Made by a program: the position numbers and the translations under genes | In this document: positions 1 through 7,827 of the stretch, in pieces | Layout of the letters: every line of letters starts with the position of its first letter | Numbering within the stretch: position 1 is the first letter of the stretch | Notes under the pieces: generated by a model | What the model was told of the DNA's origin: nothing | Databases searched by the model: none | Seen by the model: the letters and a program-made list of their open reading frames with translations, nothing else | From: Gilvimarinus sp. 2_MG-2023 | GTDB lineage: Bacteria > Pseudomonadota > Gammaproteobacteria > Pseudomonadales > Cellvibrionaceae | Length of the DNA stretch: 51,167 bases | NCBI RefSeq assembly: GCF_030547685.1 | Contig: NZ_JAUOQM010000022.1 | Location: forward strand, 457 to 51,623 | Direction of reading: 5' to 3'

Positions 1-20
1 GATGTTGGATGTTGGATGTT
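1..20. repeat. short tandem heptamer repeat
   Basis: Almost three head-to-tail copies of the heptamer GATGTTG open the window. The array may continue to the left, outside the window. No function is evident. Confidence 0.55.
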
Positions 21-135
21 AAAAGTAGCGCTTCATGGCCAGATACAAAGGCTCCACCCCTTGTCAGGCTGGATTTGAGGCGCGATACCGATTATCGTAC
101 GCGTCTCAATGAACCCCATAGAAAGAGAGACAATT

Positions 136-417
136 ATGCCTCAAGCAGCAGCACGTCACATTCTGGTCGACAACGAAGCCACCTGTAACGAACTCAAAGC
201 CAAAATCGAAGCCGGTGAAGACTTCGCCAAGCTGGCGCAAGATCACTCCAGCTGCCCTTCAGGCCGCAACGGCGGCGACCTGGGCACCTTTGGCCCCGGC
301 CAAATGGTTGCCGAGTTCGACAAAGTGGTATTCAGCGCGCCTGTTAACGAAGTACAGGGGCCGGTGAAAACCCAGTTTGGTTACCACCTGCTGGAAGTCA
401 CTGAGCGTCAGGACTAA
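136..417 (+). CDS. ppiC: parvulin-type peptidyl-prolyl isomerase PpiC
   Basis: A 93-residue single-domain parvulin, the same length as E. coli PpiC. It should catalyse cis-trans isomerisation of prolyl peptide bonds in the cytoplasm, since no signal peptide is present. Family hallmarks are ARHILV near the N-terminus, SSCPSGRNGGDLG in the middle, and FGYHLLEVTER at the end. The ATG at 136 is chosen because the protein then begins MPQAAARHIL, as in the family, and a GAGAGA stretch lies just upstream. An in-frame ATG at 109 would add nine residues that do not belong to the family. The last 126 bp recur almost unchanged at 7565-7690. Confidence 0.95.
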   Translation: MPQAAARHILVDNEATCNELKAKIEAGEDFAKLAQDHSSCPSGRNGGDLGTFGPGQMVAEFDKVVFSAPVNEVQGPVKTQFGYHLLEVTERQD

Positions 418-430
418 CTAAGAGTTAGAA

Positions 431-463
431 CCTCCACGGCCGAATCTACACTGACCGTGGAGG
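431..463 (+). terminator. stem-loop after ppiC
   Basis: A perfect 9-bp stem (CCTCCACGG at 431-439 with CCGTGGAGG at 455-463) starts 13 nt after the ppiC stop. No T-run follows, so it may be a weak terminator or an mRNA-stabilising hairpin. Confidence 0.55.
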
Positions 464-636
464 GAAATAAACGGCAACTGCAACCCCTCCTCTCCCCAAC
501 CTGTCCAAACTAAAATTACTTAGGCCGCTAATTTAAGTGACGCTGTAAGTTAAAAGAGTGCCGATTGGTAGATATCCCGAAACCATCCAAAAGCACAGCC
601 GCCAGCACACGCTTGGCTTGGCGACTCTTTACACTT

Positions 637-680
637 AAAAAGGCTTAGCCCGGTCTCCCAAGCTAAGCCTTTTTTATTTT
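637..680. terminator. bidirectional Rho-independent terminator
   Basis: A 13-bp stem, AAAAAGGCTTAGC paired with GCTAAGCCTTTTT, is followed by a T-rich tail on both strands. It lies just past the 3' end of the large minus-strand surface-protein gene and can also end leftward-to-rightward transcription from ppiC. Confidence 0.85.
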
Positions 681-696
681 TATACCACAGGCAAGT

Positions 697-3600
697 TTAA
701 CCAGCCCTGTATCGCAGCGAGATAAAGCCTGTGAACATGAGCGCCAGACACATCAGTAACAGAGCTTGCCATCCCATTACCGGTAAGTGGGTAGGGCCCA
801 GTGCACTACTTGCCAGTACCCGCGATGCCGTGGCAGCAGCGCCAAGGTTACCAGCGGCATCTTCCAGTGTAACCGACAACGTAATAGTGCCGGGGGCCAT
901 GGTACTTAGATTAATACCTGTGATTTGATCAGTGGCTGTGGCAACTACACCACTGCCAGTCACATTGGCACCACCACCGGTACTGCTGAATGTATATTGA
1001 TAAGTAGCCCCAACCTCGGCACCGGCAAAGGTAAAGCTCACGGCATAAATATTAATCGCCTCAAGCACTGCCTGATCAATTGTTACTGAGTAACCAGAAG
1101 GCACAGTGGTCTCTAAACTGGCTGAGTTGTCGGATACCGGCGCGCCCGAGTTGCTGCTTGCATCTGTCAGTGTTACTTCAACGGTCAGTACGCCATCAGT
1201 CAGCGAGCTGATATCCGCGCTCAATACTTGTGTTGCATTGGTCGCGACGAGGCTACCGGTTACGGTGGCGGTATTGCCGTCGCCCGAACTACTAATGCTG
1301 TAGTCAATGGTCGCACTAATTTCTGCGTTGCTAACGGTAAAGGGGGCTGCGGTAGCCTCTGTCGCGCTGATTAACGCCTCATCCCAGCTAACAGTGTAAC
1401 CCGTCGGGGGGCCTGCATCTTTGGTTTGCGTATCGGTCGCATCAGTACCAACATTCCCCGCCGCATCTTCCAGAGTGACGGTTAAGGTGATGGTACCGTC
1501 GGTTAGCCCACTGAGATCAAACCCTGCTCCCGCATTATCAAATTGCTCTGAGGCGGCGCTTACCGTTTCGGTTCCTGTCACAGGCGCCCCTCCGCCATCA
1601 CTGGTAAACGCATAGTTGAGCGTGGTGCCCACGTCCAAACCTGTGCCCATAAACTCAATCACGGATTCATTGGTGACATTAATTTGTGCCTCGCCCAACA
1701 AATCAATACTGACGCTGTAACCCGATGGCGCTATCACATCTTTAGTTACGGTATCGGTTGTAGCGACACCGGTATTGCTGTTGGAATCAGTCAAGGTAAC
1801 GGACAAGGTTAAGGTGCCGTCACTCAGGCCGCTTAGATCCAACCCGGTATGTTGATCGGTAGCGGTTGCAATCGTGCCGCTGCCAGTGGCGTTAGCGCCC
1901 CCCCCATCGCTGCTAATGGTGAATTGGTAAGTGGTACCGACTTCGGCCCCCGCAAAAGTAAAACTGGCAGCGGCTTCGTTAGTGGCGTTAATGTACGCTT
2001 GGTCAAAACTCACGCTATAGCCGGTTGGTACTTGCACATCCTTCGCTAGCGTATCGGTTACCGCCGCAGCGGCATTGCCCGCCGTATCGGTCAATACGAC
2101 TGACAGCGTCAGCGTGCCATCAGCTAAACCGCTAACATCCAGCGAGCTTACTTGCGCGCTTGCACTCGCCAAGGTGCCAGAGCCGGTCACATTGGCACCG
2201 CCGCCATCACTGCTGATGGTGTAGCTATAATCCGCACCCACCTCGGCTCCGGCAAAAGTAAAGCTGATGCCTGTCTCGTTGGCCGGCGTCACCGAAGCTT
2301 GATCAAAAGTCACTGAGTGCCCACTGGGTGATGTGGCATCCTTGCTCACGGTATCGGTGGCGGCCACACCTGTTCCCACAGTATTGGTGAGCGTAGCGGA
2401 TAAAGTTAAGGTGCCGTCACCCAGCCCACTCACATCGATACCTGTAATTTGATCGGTGGCGGTTGTAATGGTCCCTGAGCCTGTCACGTTCGAGCCGCCA
2501 CCGTCGCTGCTGAGGGTATAGTTATAAGTCGCTCCTACCTGTGCGGCGGCAAACGTAAAGCTAACAGCGGTTTCATTGGCACTACTAATACTGGCCTGAT
2601 CCATGGCCACGGAATAACCACTGGGTGGTGTAGTCGCCTTACTCACGGTATCGGTGATTGCCGTGGCAGCATTGCCTGCCGTATCGGTCAATACGACCGA
2701 CAGTGTCAGCGTGCCGTCACCTAAACCGCTAACATCCAGCGAGCTTACTTGCGCGGTCGCACTCGCCAAGGTGCCAGAGCCGGTCACATTGGCACCGCCG
2801 CCATCACTGCTAATAGTGTAGCTATAATTCGCACCCACCTCAGCTCCGGCAAAGGTAAAGCTAATACCTGTTTCGTTGGCCTGCGTCACAGAGGCTTGGT
2901 CAAAAGTCACTGAGTGCCCGCTGGGCGTTGTGGCATCTTTGCTCACGGTATCGGTGGCGGCTGCACCTGCACCCGCAACATTGGTGAGCGTGGCGGATAA
3001 AGTTAAAGTGCCATCACCCAGCCCGCTCACATCGATACCTGTAATTTGATCGGTAGCGGTGGTAATGGTCCCCGAGCCCGTCACGTTAGAGCCGCCACCG
3101 TCGCTGCTGAGGGTATAGTTATAAGTCGCGCCTATCTCTGCGCCGGCAAACGTAAAACTGACAGCGGTTTCATTAATACTATTAATACTGGCCTGATCCA
3201 AGGCCACGCTATAACCCGAAGGGGGGAAGTCATCATCAACAATCGTATAAGTTATTTGCTGAATACCATTTTCTACGCCGTTGGTGACACTTGTAATATC
3301 AACCACCACCGTTTCATTACCTTCTTGGGCACCATCATTAACATTAGTGATATTTGCGGTGCCGGTGGTTGAGCCTGCGGCTATGGTTATGGTGCTCGAT
3401 GATACCGTGTAATCCGCACCGGTAGCAGTACCGGTAAAACCCAAATTAACCACCGTATTAGCCACATAGCTGCCGGATAAAGTCGCGGTAATAACATTGG
3501 CTGTGGTGTTGGATTCTACCCGACTGGTTGGGGATACCGCTATGGAAACGGTCGGGACTGGGGTCATATTCAGCGTAGCCACATAGTTGCCCGTACTGGT

Positions 3601-4497
3601 ATCGGTGCCATCGTTTACTTCAAACTGGAAGCTGGTATCGGTCGAGCCTGACTGAACGTACTGTAAATGACCGGCGTTTAGATTAGCCAAGCTGACCTGA
3701 TCAGAAACAGAAAGCTCCTCGCCAGCGTTATAGGTGTCGCTCGAATTGGCATCAACATAAAGTGTGCCAGCAGCCGGTAGCGCCTCAATAAGCAAGTGCG
3801 ACAATGAGTCACCATCGCCGTCACTGTAACCAAAATTGGCCGTGGCAAAAGTGTAAGTGGCATCTTCATACGGGCCATTCGCCGCTGTAAATGAACTTGC
3901 GGTGGGAGGGGTGTTAGCGGCAACTGTGGTGTTACCGCTAAAGGCATCAAAGTGGACGTTGTCAAAATCGGTAGACGTTATTCTAATTTCATCAACTGTA
4001 AGGCCGCCAAAGTTTAGGGTTTGTGGCGATGCCCCCACAGTAACACTCTGGGATGATCCCTGCGCAATCCCACCGTTATAACCCTCAACGGTGACTGTCT
4101 CCACGCCAAATTCATTATCTATTTCGATGCTATTAAATAAAAATTCATTACTACCTGCGCGAGTAATGGTCACCCGCTCAGGCGTCGGACTGCTGTTGGG
4201 AAATACTGAGAGAAGGTTAATGTCTTCCTCACCGCCATCCCAGTTCATATCGCCGCCATCACCATCACCCGTGAAGGTATACGTAAAAGTTGCGCCACCA
4301 TTATTGGTTGTGAAAGTGGTCACAATACCGCCGCCACCCGTTGGGTCGACATCAAAATTCTCAGTAAAGGCTACCGCATGCGCATTCTGGCCTATCAGGC
4401 TAAATATTAAAGCCAAGCAAGCCAAACCTAGGCTGTGAACAAACCGTTTAGATAAACGGGTAGTGACTAATCGCAGATATAAAAATTGCCCTAGCAT
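697..4497 (-). CDS. giant secreted repeat protein with Calx-beta-like domain and IPTL-CTERM-like sorting tail
   Basis: A 1266-residue protein with an N-terminal signal peptide (hydrophobic core LACLALIFSLIG, cleavage probably after NAHA). An N-terminal globular part of about 190 residues and a cadherin/Ig-like segment come next. A Calx-beta-like domain follows around residues 310-420 (ATGADYTVSSSTITIAAG, NETVVVDI). Eight tandem repeats of about 93 residues then each begin P(S/T)GY(S/T)V or PSGHSV. The C-terminus (HLPVMGWQALLLMCLALM, then basic residues) resembles the IPTL-CTERM sorting signals handled by exosortase-type systems. An AAGGA site 6 nt before the ATG supports the start. Likely a surface or matrix adhesin; ligand unknown. 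It is last in a row of three minus-strand genes. Confidence 0.75.
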   Translation of the reverse strand: MLGQFLYLRLVTTRLSKRFVHSLGLACLALIFSLIGQNAHAVAFTENFDVDPTGGGGIVTTFTTNNGGATFTYTFTGDGDGGDMNWDGGEEDINLLSVFPNSSPTPERVTITRAGSNEFLFNSIEIDNEFGVETVTVEGYNGGIAQGSSQSVTVGASPQTLNFGGLTVDEIRITSTDFDNVHFDAFSGNTTVAANTPPTASSFTAANGPYEDATYTFATANFGYSDGDGDSLSHLLIEALPAAGTLYVDANSSDTYNAGEELSVSDQVSLANLNAGHLQYVQSGSTDTSFQFEVNDGTDTSTGNYVATLNMTPVPTVSIAVSPTSRVESNTTANVITATLSGSYVANTVVNLGFTGTATGADYTVSSSTITIAAGSTTGTANITNVNDGAQEGNETVVVDITSVTNGVENGIQQITYTIVDDDFPPSGYSVALDQASINSINETAVSFTFAGAEIGATYNYTLSSDGGGSNVTGSGTITTATDQITGIDVSGLGDGTLTLSATLTNVAGAGAAATDTVSKDATTPSGHSVTFDQASVTQANETGISFTFAGAEVGANYSYTISSDGGGANVTGSGTLASATAQVSSLDVSGLGDGTLTLSVVLTDTAGNAATAITDTVSKATTPPSGYSVAMDQASISSANETAVSFTFAAAQVGATYNYTLSSDGGGSNVTGSGTITTATDQITGIDVSGLGDGTLTLSATLTNTVGTGVAATDTVSKDATSPSGHSVTFDQASVTPANETGISFTFAGAEVGADYSYTISSDGGGANVTGSGTLASASAQVSSLDVSGLADGTLTLSVVLTDTAGNAAAAVTDTLAKDVQVPTGYSVSFDQAYINATNEAAASFTFAGAEVGTTYQFTISSDGGGANATGSGTIATATDQHTGLDLSGLSDGTLTLSVTLTDSNSNTGVATTDTVTKDVIAPSGYSVSIDLLGEAQINVTNESVIEFMGTGLDVGTTLNYAFTSDGGGAPVTGTETVSAASEQFDNAGAGFDLSGLTDGTITLTVTLEDAAGNVGTDATDTQTKDAGPPTGYTVSWDEALISATEATAAPFTVSNAEISATIDYSISSSGDGNTATVTGSLVATNATQVLSADISSLTDGVLTVEVTLTDASSNSGAPVSDNSASLETTVPSGYSVTIDQAVLEAINIYAVSFTFAGAEVGATYQYTFSSTGGGANVTGSGVVATATDQITGINLSTMAPGTITLSVTLEDAAGNLGAAATASRVLASSALGPTHLPVMGWQALLLMCLALMFTGFISLRYRAG
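820..3228 (-). repeat. eight in-gene tandem repeats of about 280 bp
   Basis: These encode the eight repeated domains of the giant surface protein. Repeats 1-2 and 3-4 are nearly identical as pairs, including long identical DNA stretches around 2050-2640 and 2650-3220. This points to a recent duplication of a two-domain block, while repeats 5-8 are older and diverged. Boundaries are approximate. Confidence 0.8.
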
Positions 4498-4597
4498 GCG
4501 GTTTCCTTATTCGCGCTTTGCGCCTTTTCTTCCATTTTAGGTATGTCGATACTGACCCGCTAGGAAGACCTAGCGAGCCGTGCACACAGAATATTGG

Positions 4598-5161
4598 TTA
4601 GTTACGAGAGGGGAAAATGCCTTGCATTGCTATTACATAATAAATACCCAAATAAGGGTCGCGGGTTTCAAGGGGGTACCCCCCCCCAATTGAGCTGGTG
4701 GATCCAGTCACGGGAAATGGAGCTAACGTGGTATCGACAGCCTCTTCAGAATACAGCTCGGCAGCCCGACCGCCATCTTGTGCGGGGCCTAGGTGCTTAG
4801 TTTTATCAGGTTCGGAGGAAAGATTTTCGCTATTAGTGGTCGCCGGTATTGCAACCTCTAAGTTTACGGACGAAGAATGAGGGGGAAGATTTGCAACACT
4901 GATGTTTCTTTGCTCTGCTCCGCCTTTTTCGCCCCAACTCGTATTGCTTAGCCCGGGGCCGTGCCCAAAGCCAACAATGCTGCGACTACGCAAATCAGGC
5001 AAGGCAAAAGACGTGCGGCCATCTCCACCATAGGTGGTCCCAAGTAATGAGAATAATGCACTATTGTTCGATATAGGTATCAGTTGACCAGCACAAAGCT
5101 CCCAGCCACGGGGCGCGAAATTAAAGCCAACGGTACGGATCTCACCGAGAAATGGTTCCAT
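4598..5161 (-). CDS. phage tail-collar domain protein (MdpB-like)
   Basis: A 187-residue protein with a tail-collar domain at the N-terminus: MEPFLGEIRTVGFNFAPRGW, then ALFSLLGTTYGGDG and FALPDLRSR. The C-terminus (PYLGIYYVIAMQGIFPSRN) is typical of the microcystin-dependent-protein-like branch found outside phages. The ATG at 5161 is chosen because AGGAG lies 8 nt upstream and the domain begins there; the upstream extension has no family match. The gene lies 58 nt after the GNAT gene and about 100 nt before the giant surface-protein gene, suggesting one transcription unit. Role unknown; possibly an extracellular or appendage protein. A run of nine G residues near the 3' end of the gene is prone to slippage. 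Confidence 0.8.
   Translation of the reverse strand: MEPFLGEIRTVGFNFAPRGWELCAGQLIPISNNSALFSLLGTTYGGDGRTSFALPDLRSRSIVGFGHGPGLSNTSWGEKGGAEQRNISVANLPPHSSSVNLEVAIPATTNSENLSSEPDKTKHLGPAQDGGRAAELYSEEAVDTTLAPFPVTGSTSSIGGGYPLETRDPYLGIYYVIAMQGIFPSRN
4671..4687 (-). repeat. homopolymer C9 (G9 in the gene) beside a short palindrome
   Basis: A run of nine C on the plus strand lies next to GGGGGTACC, so the tract is also part of a GGGGGTACCCCC palindrome. It falls in the codons for the Gly-rich SSIGGGYP segment of the tail-collar protein. A one-base slip would change or remove the conserved C-terminal GIFPSRN. Confidence 0.6.
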
Positions 5162-5219
5162 GATTACTACTCCTAGTAGGTTTTTAGCATTTAGTTGTGA
5201 CACTATCCATAATCCTTGT

Positions 5220-5759
5220 TCAAACAACTGAATTTTTTATCGATTCACTATTCCAAAGTAATGACAGGTGTGTGCTCGTTTCTCCACACACGATAAACTC
5301 ACCTTTTTTATACCAGCACAGTGCCGCAATATTATTTTTATCAACCGACAAACTAATCGCCAAGCCGCAGGTTTCAGCCTTCAACTTCAGCGCATTAATA
5401 ATAGAGGTACCAACTCCTTGCCCTTGAAATTCAGGATCAATACAAACCTCTAAAATATGGAAAGACGTTTTATTTACATCGATTGAAATAACACCTATCG
5501 GTCGTGCATCGCTACAAATAACCCAAGAACTATAACTAGGCCACTGCTTAGCAAAGCTGGCCTCCTTCATTAACCATTGTTGTTTTATCAAAATAGCTTT
5601 TGAGATGCTAGGTAGTGGTAACGCTTGCAAATGAGGCCGAGCCGATAAAAATAATGTTTCTAAAAATTCACTATCGGCTTTTATAACTCGGCGTAGGGTT
5701 ATGTATAGAGAAGTATGAAGTTCAAGATCTGAAAAGTCCTCCATAACCAAAAGATTCAT
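5220..5759 (-). CDS. GNAT-family N-acetyltransferase
   Basis: A protein of 179 residues (174 if the second ATG at 5744 is used; neither start has a strong ribosome site). The acetyl-CoA binding motif is clear: VCIDPEFQGQGVGTSIINAL, near residue 110-130. The later strand and helix NNIAALCWYKKGEF match motif B of the GNAT fold. It should transfer an acetyl group from acetyl-CoA to an amine; the substrate cannot be told. It is first of three minus-strand genes with the tail-collar and giant surface-protein genes, so it may modify one of them or act in the same process. This is inference. Confidence 0.8.
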   Translation of the reverse strand: MNLLVMEDFSDLELHTSLYITLRRVIKADSEFLETLFLSARPHLQALPLPSISKAILIKQQWLMKEASFAKQWPSYSSWVICSDARPIGVISIDVNKTSFHILEVCIDPEFQGQGVGTSIINALKLKAETCGLAISLSVDKNNIAALCWYKKGEFIVCGETSTHLSLLWNSESIKNSVV

Positions 5760-6102
5760 TTGTGCTTAAGACCCATACATATAGCGGATATACATGCGAA
5801 TGAGAACACACGAAAAGACCCTATTGCAATAATATAGCTATATCTAATTTGAATTATACTCAGATACAATTATTCAATATCCGAATGTTGAGGTTGGCGC
5901 CATTAGTTTTTCACCTCTACTTGCCCATCTCTAACGACCTGTTTGATTATTTCGCGGATTCAACCGCGAAGCGCATTGTAGTCTGCGCTGCTAGTTTAGC
6001 GATGCCTTAGGTCATTCAGTGGGCCAGATTTATAGCTCCCTTTCTCGGACGAGAATTCAACCGGCTCACTGCACGCGGCACTGCTTTTTCTGCCTCACCC
6101 TT

Positions 6103-6208
6103 AAAGTCCGTATTCTTCAAAAAATTTTGGCACAGAAATTCGCTAAAGCTTGTATTCAAATTGAATACAAAGTTAAAACCTGCTCGGGAAAATATAAATA
6201 CGGACTTT
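6103..6208. repeat. nested inverted repeat of 106 bp
   Basis: The outer arms are a perfect 12-bp pair (AAAGTCCGTATT at 6103-6114, AATACGGACTTT at 6197-6208). Near the centre is a second perfect palindrome, TTGTATTCAA-A-TTGAATACAA (6150-6170). The layout resembles a small non-autonomous mobile element or a structured RNA or DNA site. No protein is encoded convincingly. Confidence 0.6.
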
Positions 6209-6299
6209 GGGAATCACACCGGGCATAGCAGGCCGCTAAGAAACCCCTTGCTTGCTCACCTCATGCTGAATATTTTCGCTAGGTAAAAATGCGAGTGCT

Positions 6300-6473
6300 A
6301 GACAGCTTCGACACCGAACTTTATGTCGTCATCGCGTGGATTCTGAGTTCATCGATGACACCCGACAATCAGTAAAAAAGATATTGGCATTGGGCTATGA
6401 CTGCCTAAAAGACGAAGCCGAACAGTGGCCAGACCAAAGAGCTCGACCCGCAAACAAGGACGTCGGAATTTAA
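6300..6473 (+). pseudogene. decayed C-terminus of a RAYT-type (REP-associated tyrosine) transposase
   Basis: Reading from 6327 gives RHRVDSEF, then TRQSVKKILALGYDCLKDE and QRARPANK, ending at TAA 6471-6473. This parallels the better preserved fragment at 12929-13117 and the usual C-terminal RAYT pattern (lGxdrFkdeie..gRrvrP). The catalytic N-terminal part is missing. Sequence shortly after the stop (CGCCAAAATTTTCATCT) is also shared with the other copy, so both derive from one element family. Confidence 0.65.
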
Positions 6474-6565
6474 ATAATTATTTTCACGCCAAAATTTTCA
6501 TCTAACCTGCCCCGCCACACCTACTCACAATAACAAAAGGTAAGAACAGTTGCTTCAACACAAAC

Positions 6566-6586
6566 AATACCATACAGTATGGTATT
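6566..6586. promoter_or_regulatory. TetR-type operator
   Basis: A perfect palindrome with 10-bp arms and a one-base centre: AATACCATAC-A-GTATGGTATT. It lies 23 bp before the ATG of the DUF6463 gene, whose operon also encodes a TetR-family protein. This size and position are typical of an autoregulated TetR operator. Confidence 0.75.
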
Positions 6587-6609
6587 ACTTTAAAAACTGA
6601 GGGATTGAC

Positions 6610-6984
6610 ATGAAGGTGGCTCAATATAGTGGCTGGTATTTACTGGCCACGGGGATAATTCACAACACCATCGGCCTGGTAATGGGCTGGCCGATTCTCA
6701 AAGGTATACACAGTGCAGGTTGGTGGAACGCGGTAGAGCGCGGCGGAGAGATTGATTTTGCGCGCAGCGCTATTGTTTGGTTTTTGGTGCTTGGCTTTTT
6801 CTGGATGCTAATGGGTTACCTTATGCAGCAGTGGCTCAAGCAAATCCGCCGTCCTCTGCCAATAGCCATGGGCTGGGGTATGGTGCTGATCGGTGCCTGG
6901 GTGGCGCTAATGCTGCCGGCATCAGGGGCTTGGTTAGTGATCGTACAAGGTCTGATCGTATTGCTGGACAGGCGCGAAGCGTGA
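6610..6984 (+). CDS. DUF6463 family membrane protein
   Basis: A 124-residue protein with about four hydrophobic segments (GWYLLATGIIHNTIGLVMGW, IVWFLVLGFFWMLMGYLM, MGWGMVLIGAWVALML, GAWLVIVQGLIVLL). The pattern of early YLLATGIIHNTIG and later GWWNAV matches the DUF6463 family of unknown function. GAGGG lies 6 nt before the ATG. The gene is followed with a 4-nt overlap (GTGA) by a TetR-family regulator, and a perfect palindrome sits in its promoter region. The pair therefore looks like a small self-controlled unit in which the membrane protein is the regulated output. No specific activity can be claimed. Confidence 0.8.
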   Translation: MKVAQYSGWYLLATGIIHNTIGLVMGWPILKGIHSAGWWNAVERGGEIDFARSAIVWFLVLGFFWMLMGYLMQQWLKQIRRPLPIAMGWGMVLIGAWVALMLPASGAWLVIVQGLIVLLDRREA

Positions 6985-7511
6985 GGCTACATAAAACCGA
7001 TTGGCTGGAGGCGGGCCTGACTTTACTAAAAGTCGCAGGCCCGCGCGCACTGACTATCGAGCAACTGTGCCGTGTGCTGCAGGTCACCAAAGGCTCCTAC
7101 TATCACCACTTTGGCAACCGAGAGGGCTACCAAAGCGCCTTGATAGCCTATTGGCGCGAGCAAAACACCGAACAGCTGATTGCCACCACAGAGGCCGTCG
7201 ATCCACAGCAGCGTTCGCAAGTGCTCAGTGAGTTGGCGCGAAGCGCTGACGCAGGCGTGGAAAATGCCATGCGCACCTGGGCCCAGCAAGACGCGGCTGT
7301 GGCCCAGGAGGTCGCAACGGTGGACTTGGCCCGCACCCATTACCTTGAACGCTTGATTGCTCCGCGCTTATCCAACGAGCACGACGCCAACCTAGTCGCC
7401 AAGCTAATTTATTCCCATTTTGTCGGTGTGCAGCAGCTACCCGGATTAGTCACCGACACCGAGTGGGAAAACATGGATAAACTTTTGATGGAGACGTTTT
7501 TAAAAGTGTAG
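6981..7511 (+). CDS. TetR/AcrR-family transcriptional regulator
   Basis: A 176-residue protein starting at GTG 6981, which overlaps the stop of the membrane-protein gene (GTGA), indicating translational coupling. The N-terminal DNA-binding domain is clear: WLEAGLTLLKVAGPRALTIE, then LCRVLQVTKGSYYHHFGNRE, the classic TetR helix-turn-helix ending. The C-terminal part would bind a ligand, as in the family. The likely target is the palindrome at 6566-6586 upstream of its own operon, giving negative autoregulation. Ligand unknown. A longer upstream start in the same frame is rejected because it would run through the preceding gene. Confidence 0.9.
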   Translation: MRLHKTDWLEAGLTLLKVAGPRALTIEQLCRVLQVTKGSYYHHFGNREGYQSALIAYWREQNTEQLIATTEAVDPQQRSQVLSELARSADAGVENAMRTWAQQDAAVAQEVATVDLARTHYLERLIAPRLSNEHDANLVAKLIYSHFVGVQQLPGLVTDTEWENMDKLLMETFLKV

Positions 7512-7546
7512 CTCGAGCTGACTATCGCGGGGATGGGAAATGTGTA

Positions 7547-7585
7547 GGCAACCATTTGGCCTTCGGCCCCGGCCAAATGGTTGCC
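7547..7585. repeat. perfect 15-bp fold-back at the ppiC duplication edge
   Basis: GGCAACCATTTGGCC (7547-7561) and its exact reverse complement (7571-7585) flank a 9-nt loop. The right arm is original ppiC sequence. The left arm is an inverted copy of it, placed exactly where homology to ppiC starts, which suggests a template-switch or fold-back event at the breakpoint. Confidence 0.8.
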
Positions 7586-7690
7586 GAGTTCTACAAAGTG
7601 GTATTCAGCGCGCCGGTTAACGAAGTACAGGGGCCGGTGAAAACCCAGTTTGGTTACCATCTGCTGGAAGTCACTGAGCGTCAGGACTAA
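7565..7690 (+). pseudogene. truncated duplicate of the ppiC 3' end
   Basis: These 126 bp align without gaps to ppiC 292-417 with three mismatches. They encode the last 41 codons and the stop of PpiC. There is no start codon or N-terminal half, so it cannot make the isomerase. Homology fades right after the stop, though both copies are followed by a GC-rich stem-loop. Together with the true ppiC it brackets about 7.1 kb as a direct repeat. Confidence 0.9.
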
Positions 7691-7700
7691 CTGATGTTTA

Positions 7701-7738
7701 GCCCCGCGTCCGACTTAGATTCGAATCGGTCGTGGGGC
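7701..7738 (+). terminator. stem-loop after the ppiC fragment
   Basis: GCCCCGCGTCCGA pairs imperfectly (with G-T pairs) with TCGGTCGTGGGGC around a short loop. It sits in the same relative place as the stem-loop after the intact ppiC. No T-run is seen. Confidence 0.45.
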
Positions 7739-7827
7739 ATCGAGCTCAGTCACCCGTTTCCCATAAAATAGCCACCCAAACACTGGGGCCAGGCTAGACT
7801 GACACTCCCTCCAACCCAGCTGTGGGC

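Larger units (their letters stand above)
5760..6609. other. 850-bp gene-poor intergenic region with decayed elements
   Basis: No convincing gene is present. It holds a nested inverted repeat (6103-6208), a decayed RAYT-type transposase end (about 6300-6473), a short hairpin (TTCGCGG with CCGCGAA, 5951-5970) and the TetR operator (6566-6586). Confidence 0.7.
7512..7827. other. 316-bp junction region without an intact gene
   Basis: It contains a perfect 15-bp fold-back repeat, a truncated copy of the ppiC 3' end and a stem-loop. No complete coding gene is present. Confidence 0.75.

Noticed and set aside
4598-5161. Prophage tail module
   Set aside because: Only a single tail-collar protein is present, without any other phage structural gene; the MdpB-like type is common outside prophages.
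6019-6228. 69-codon plus-strand frame
   Set aside because: It crosses the nested palindrome and has neither a ribosome site nor a recognisable motif.
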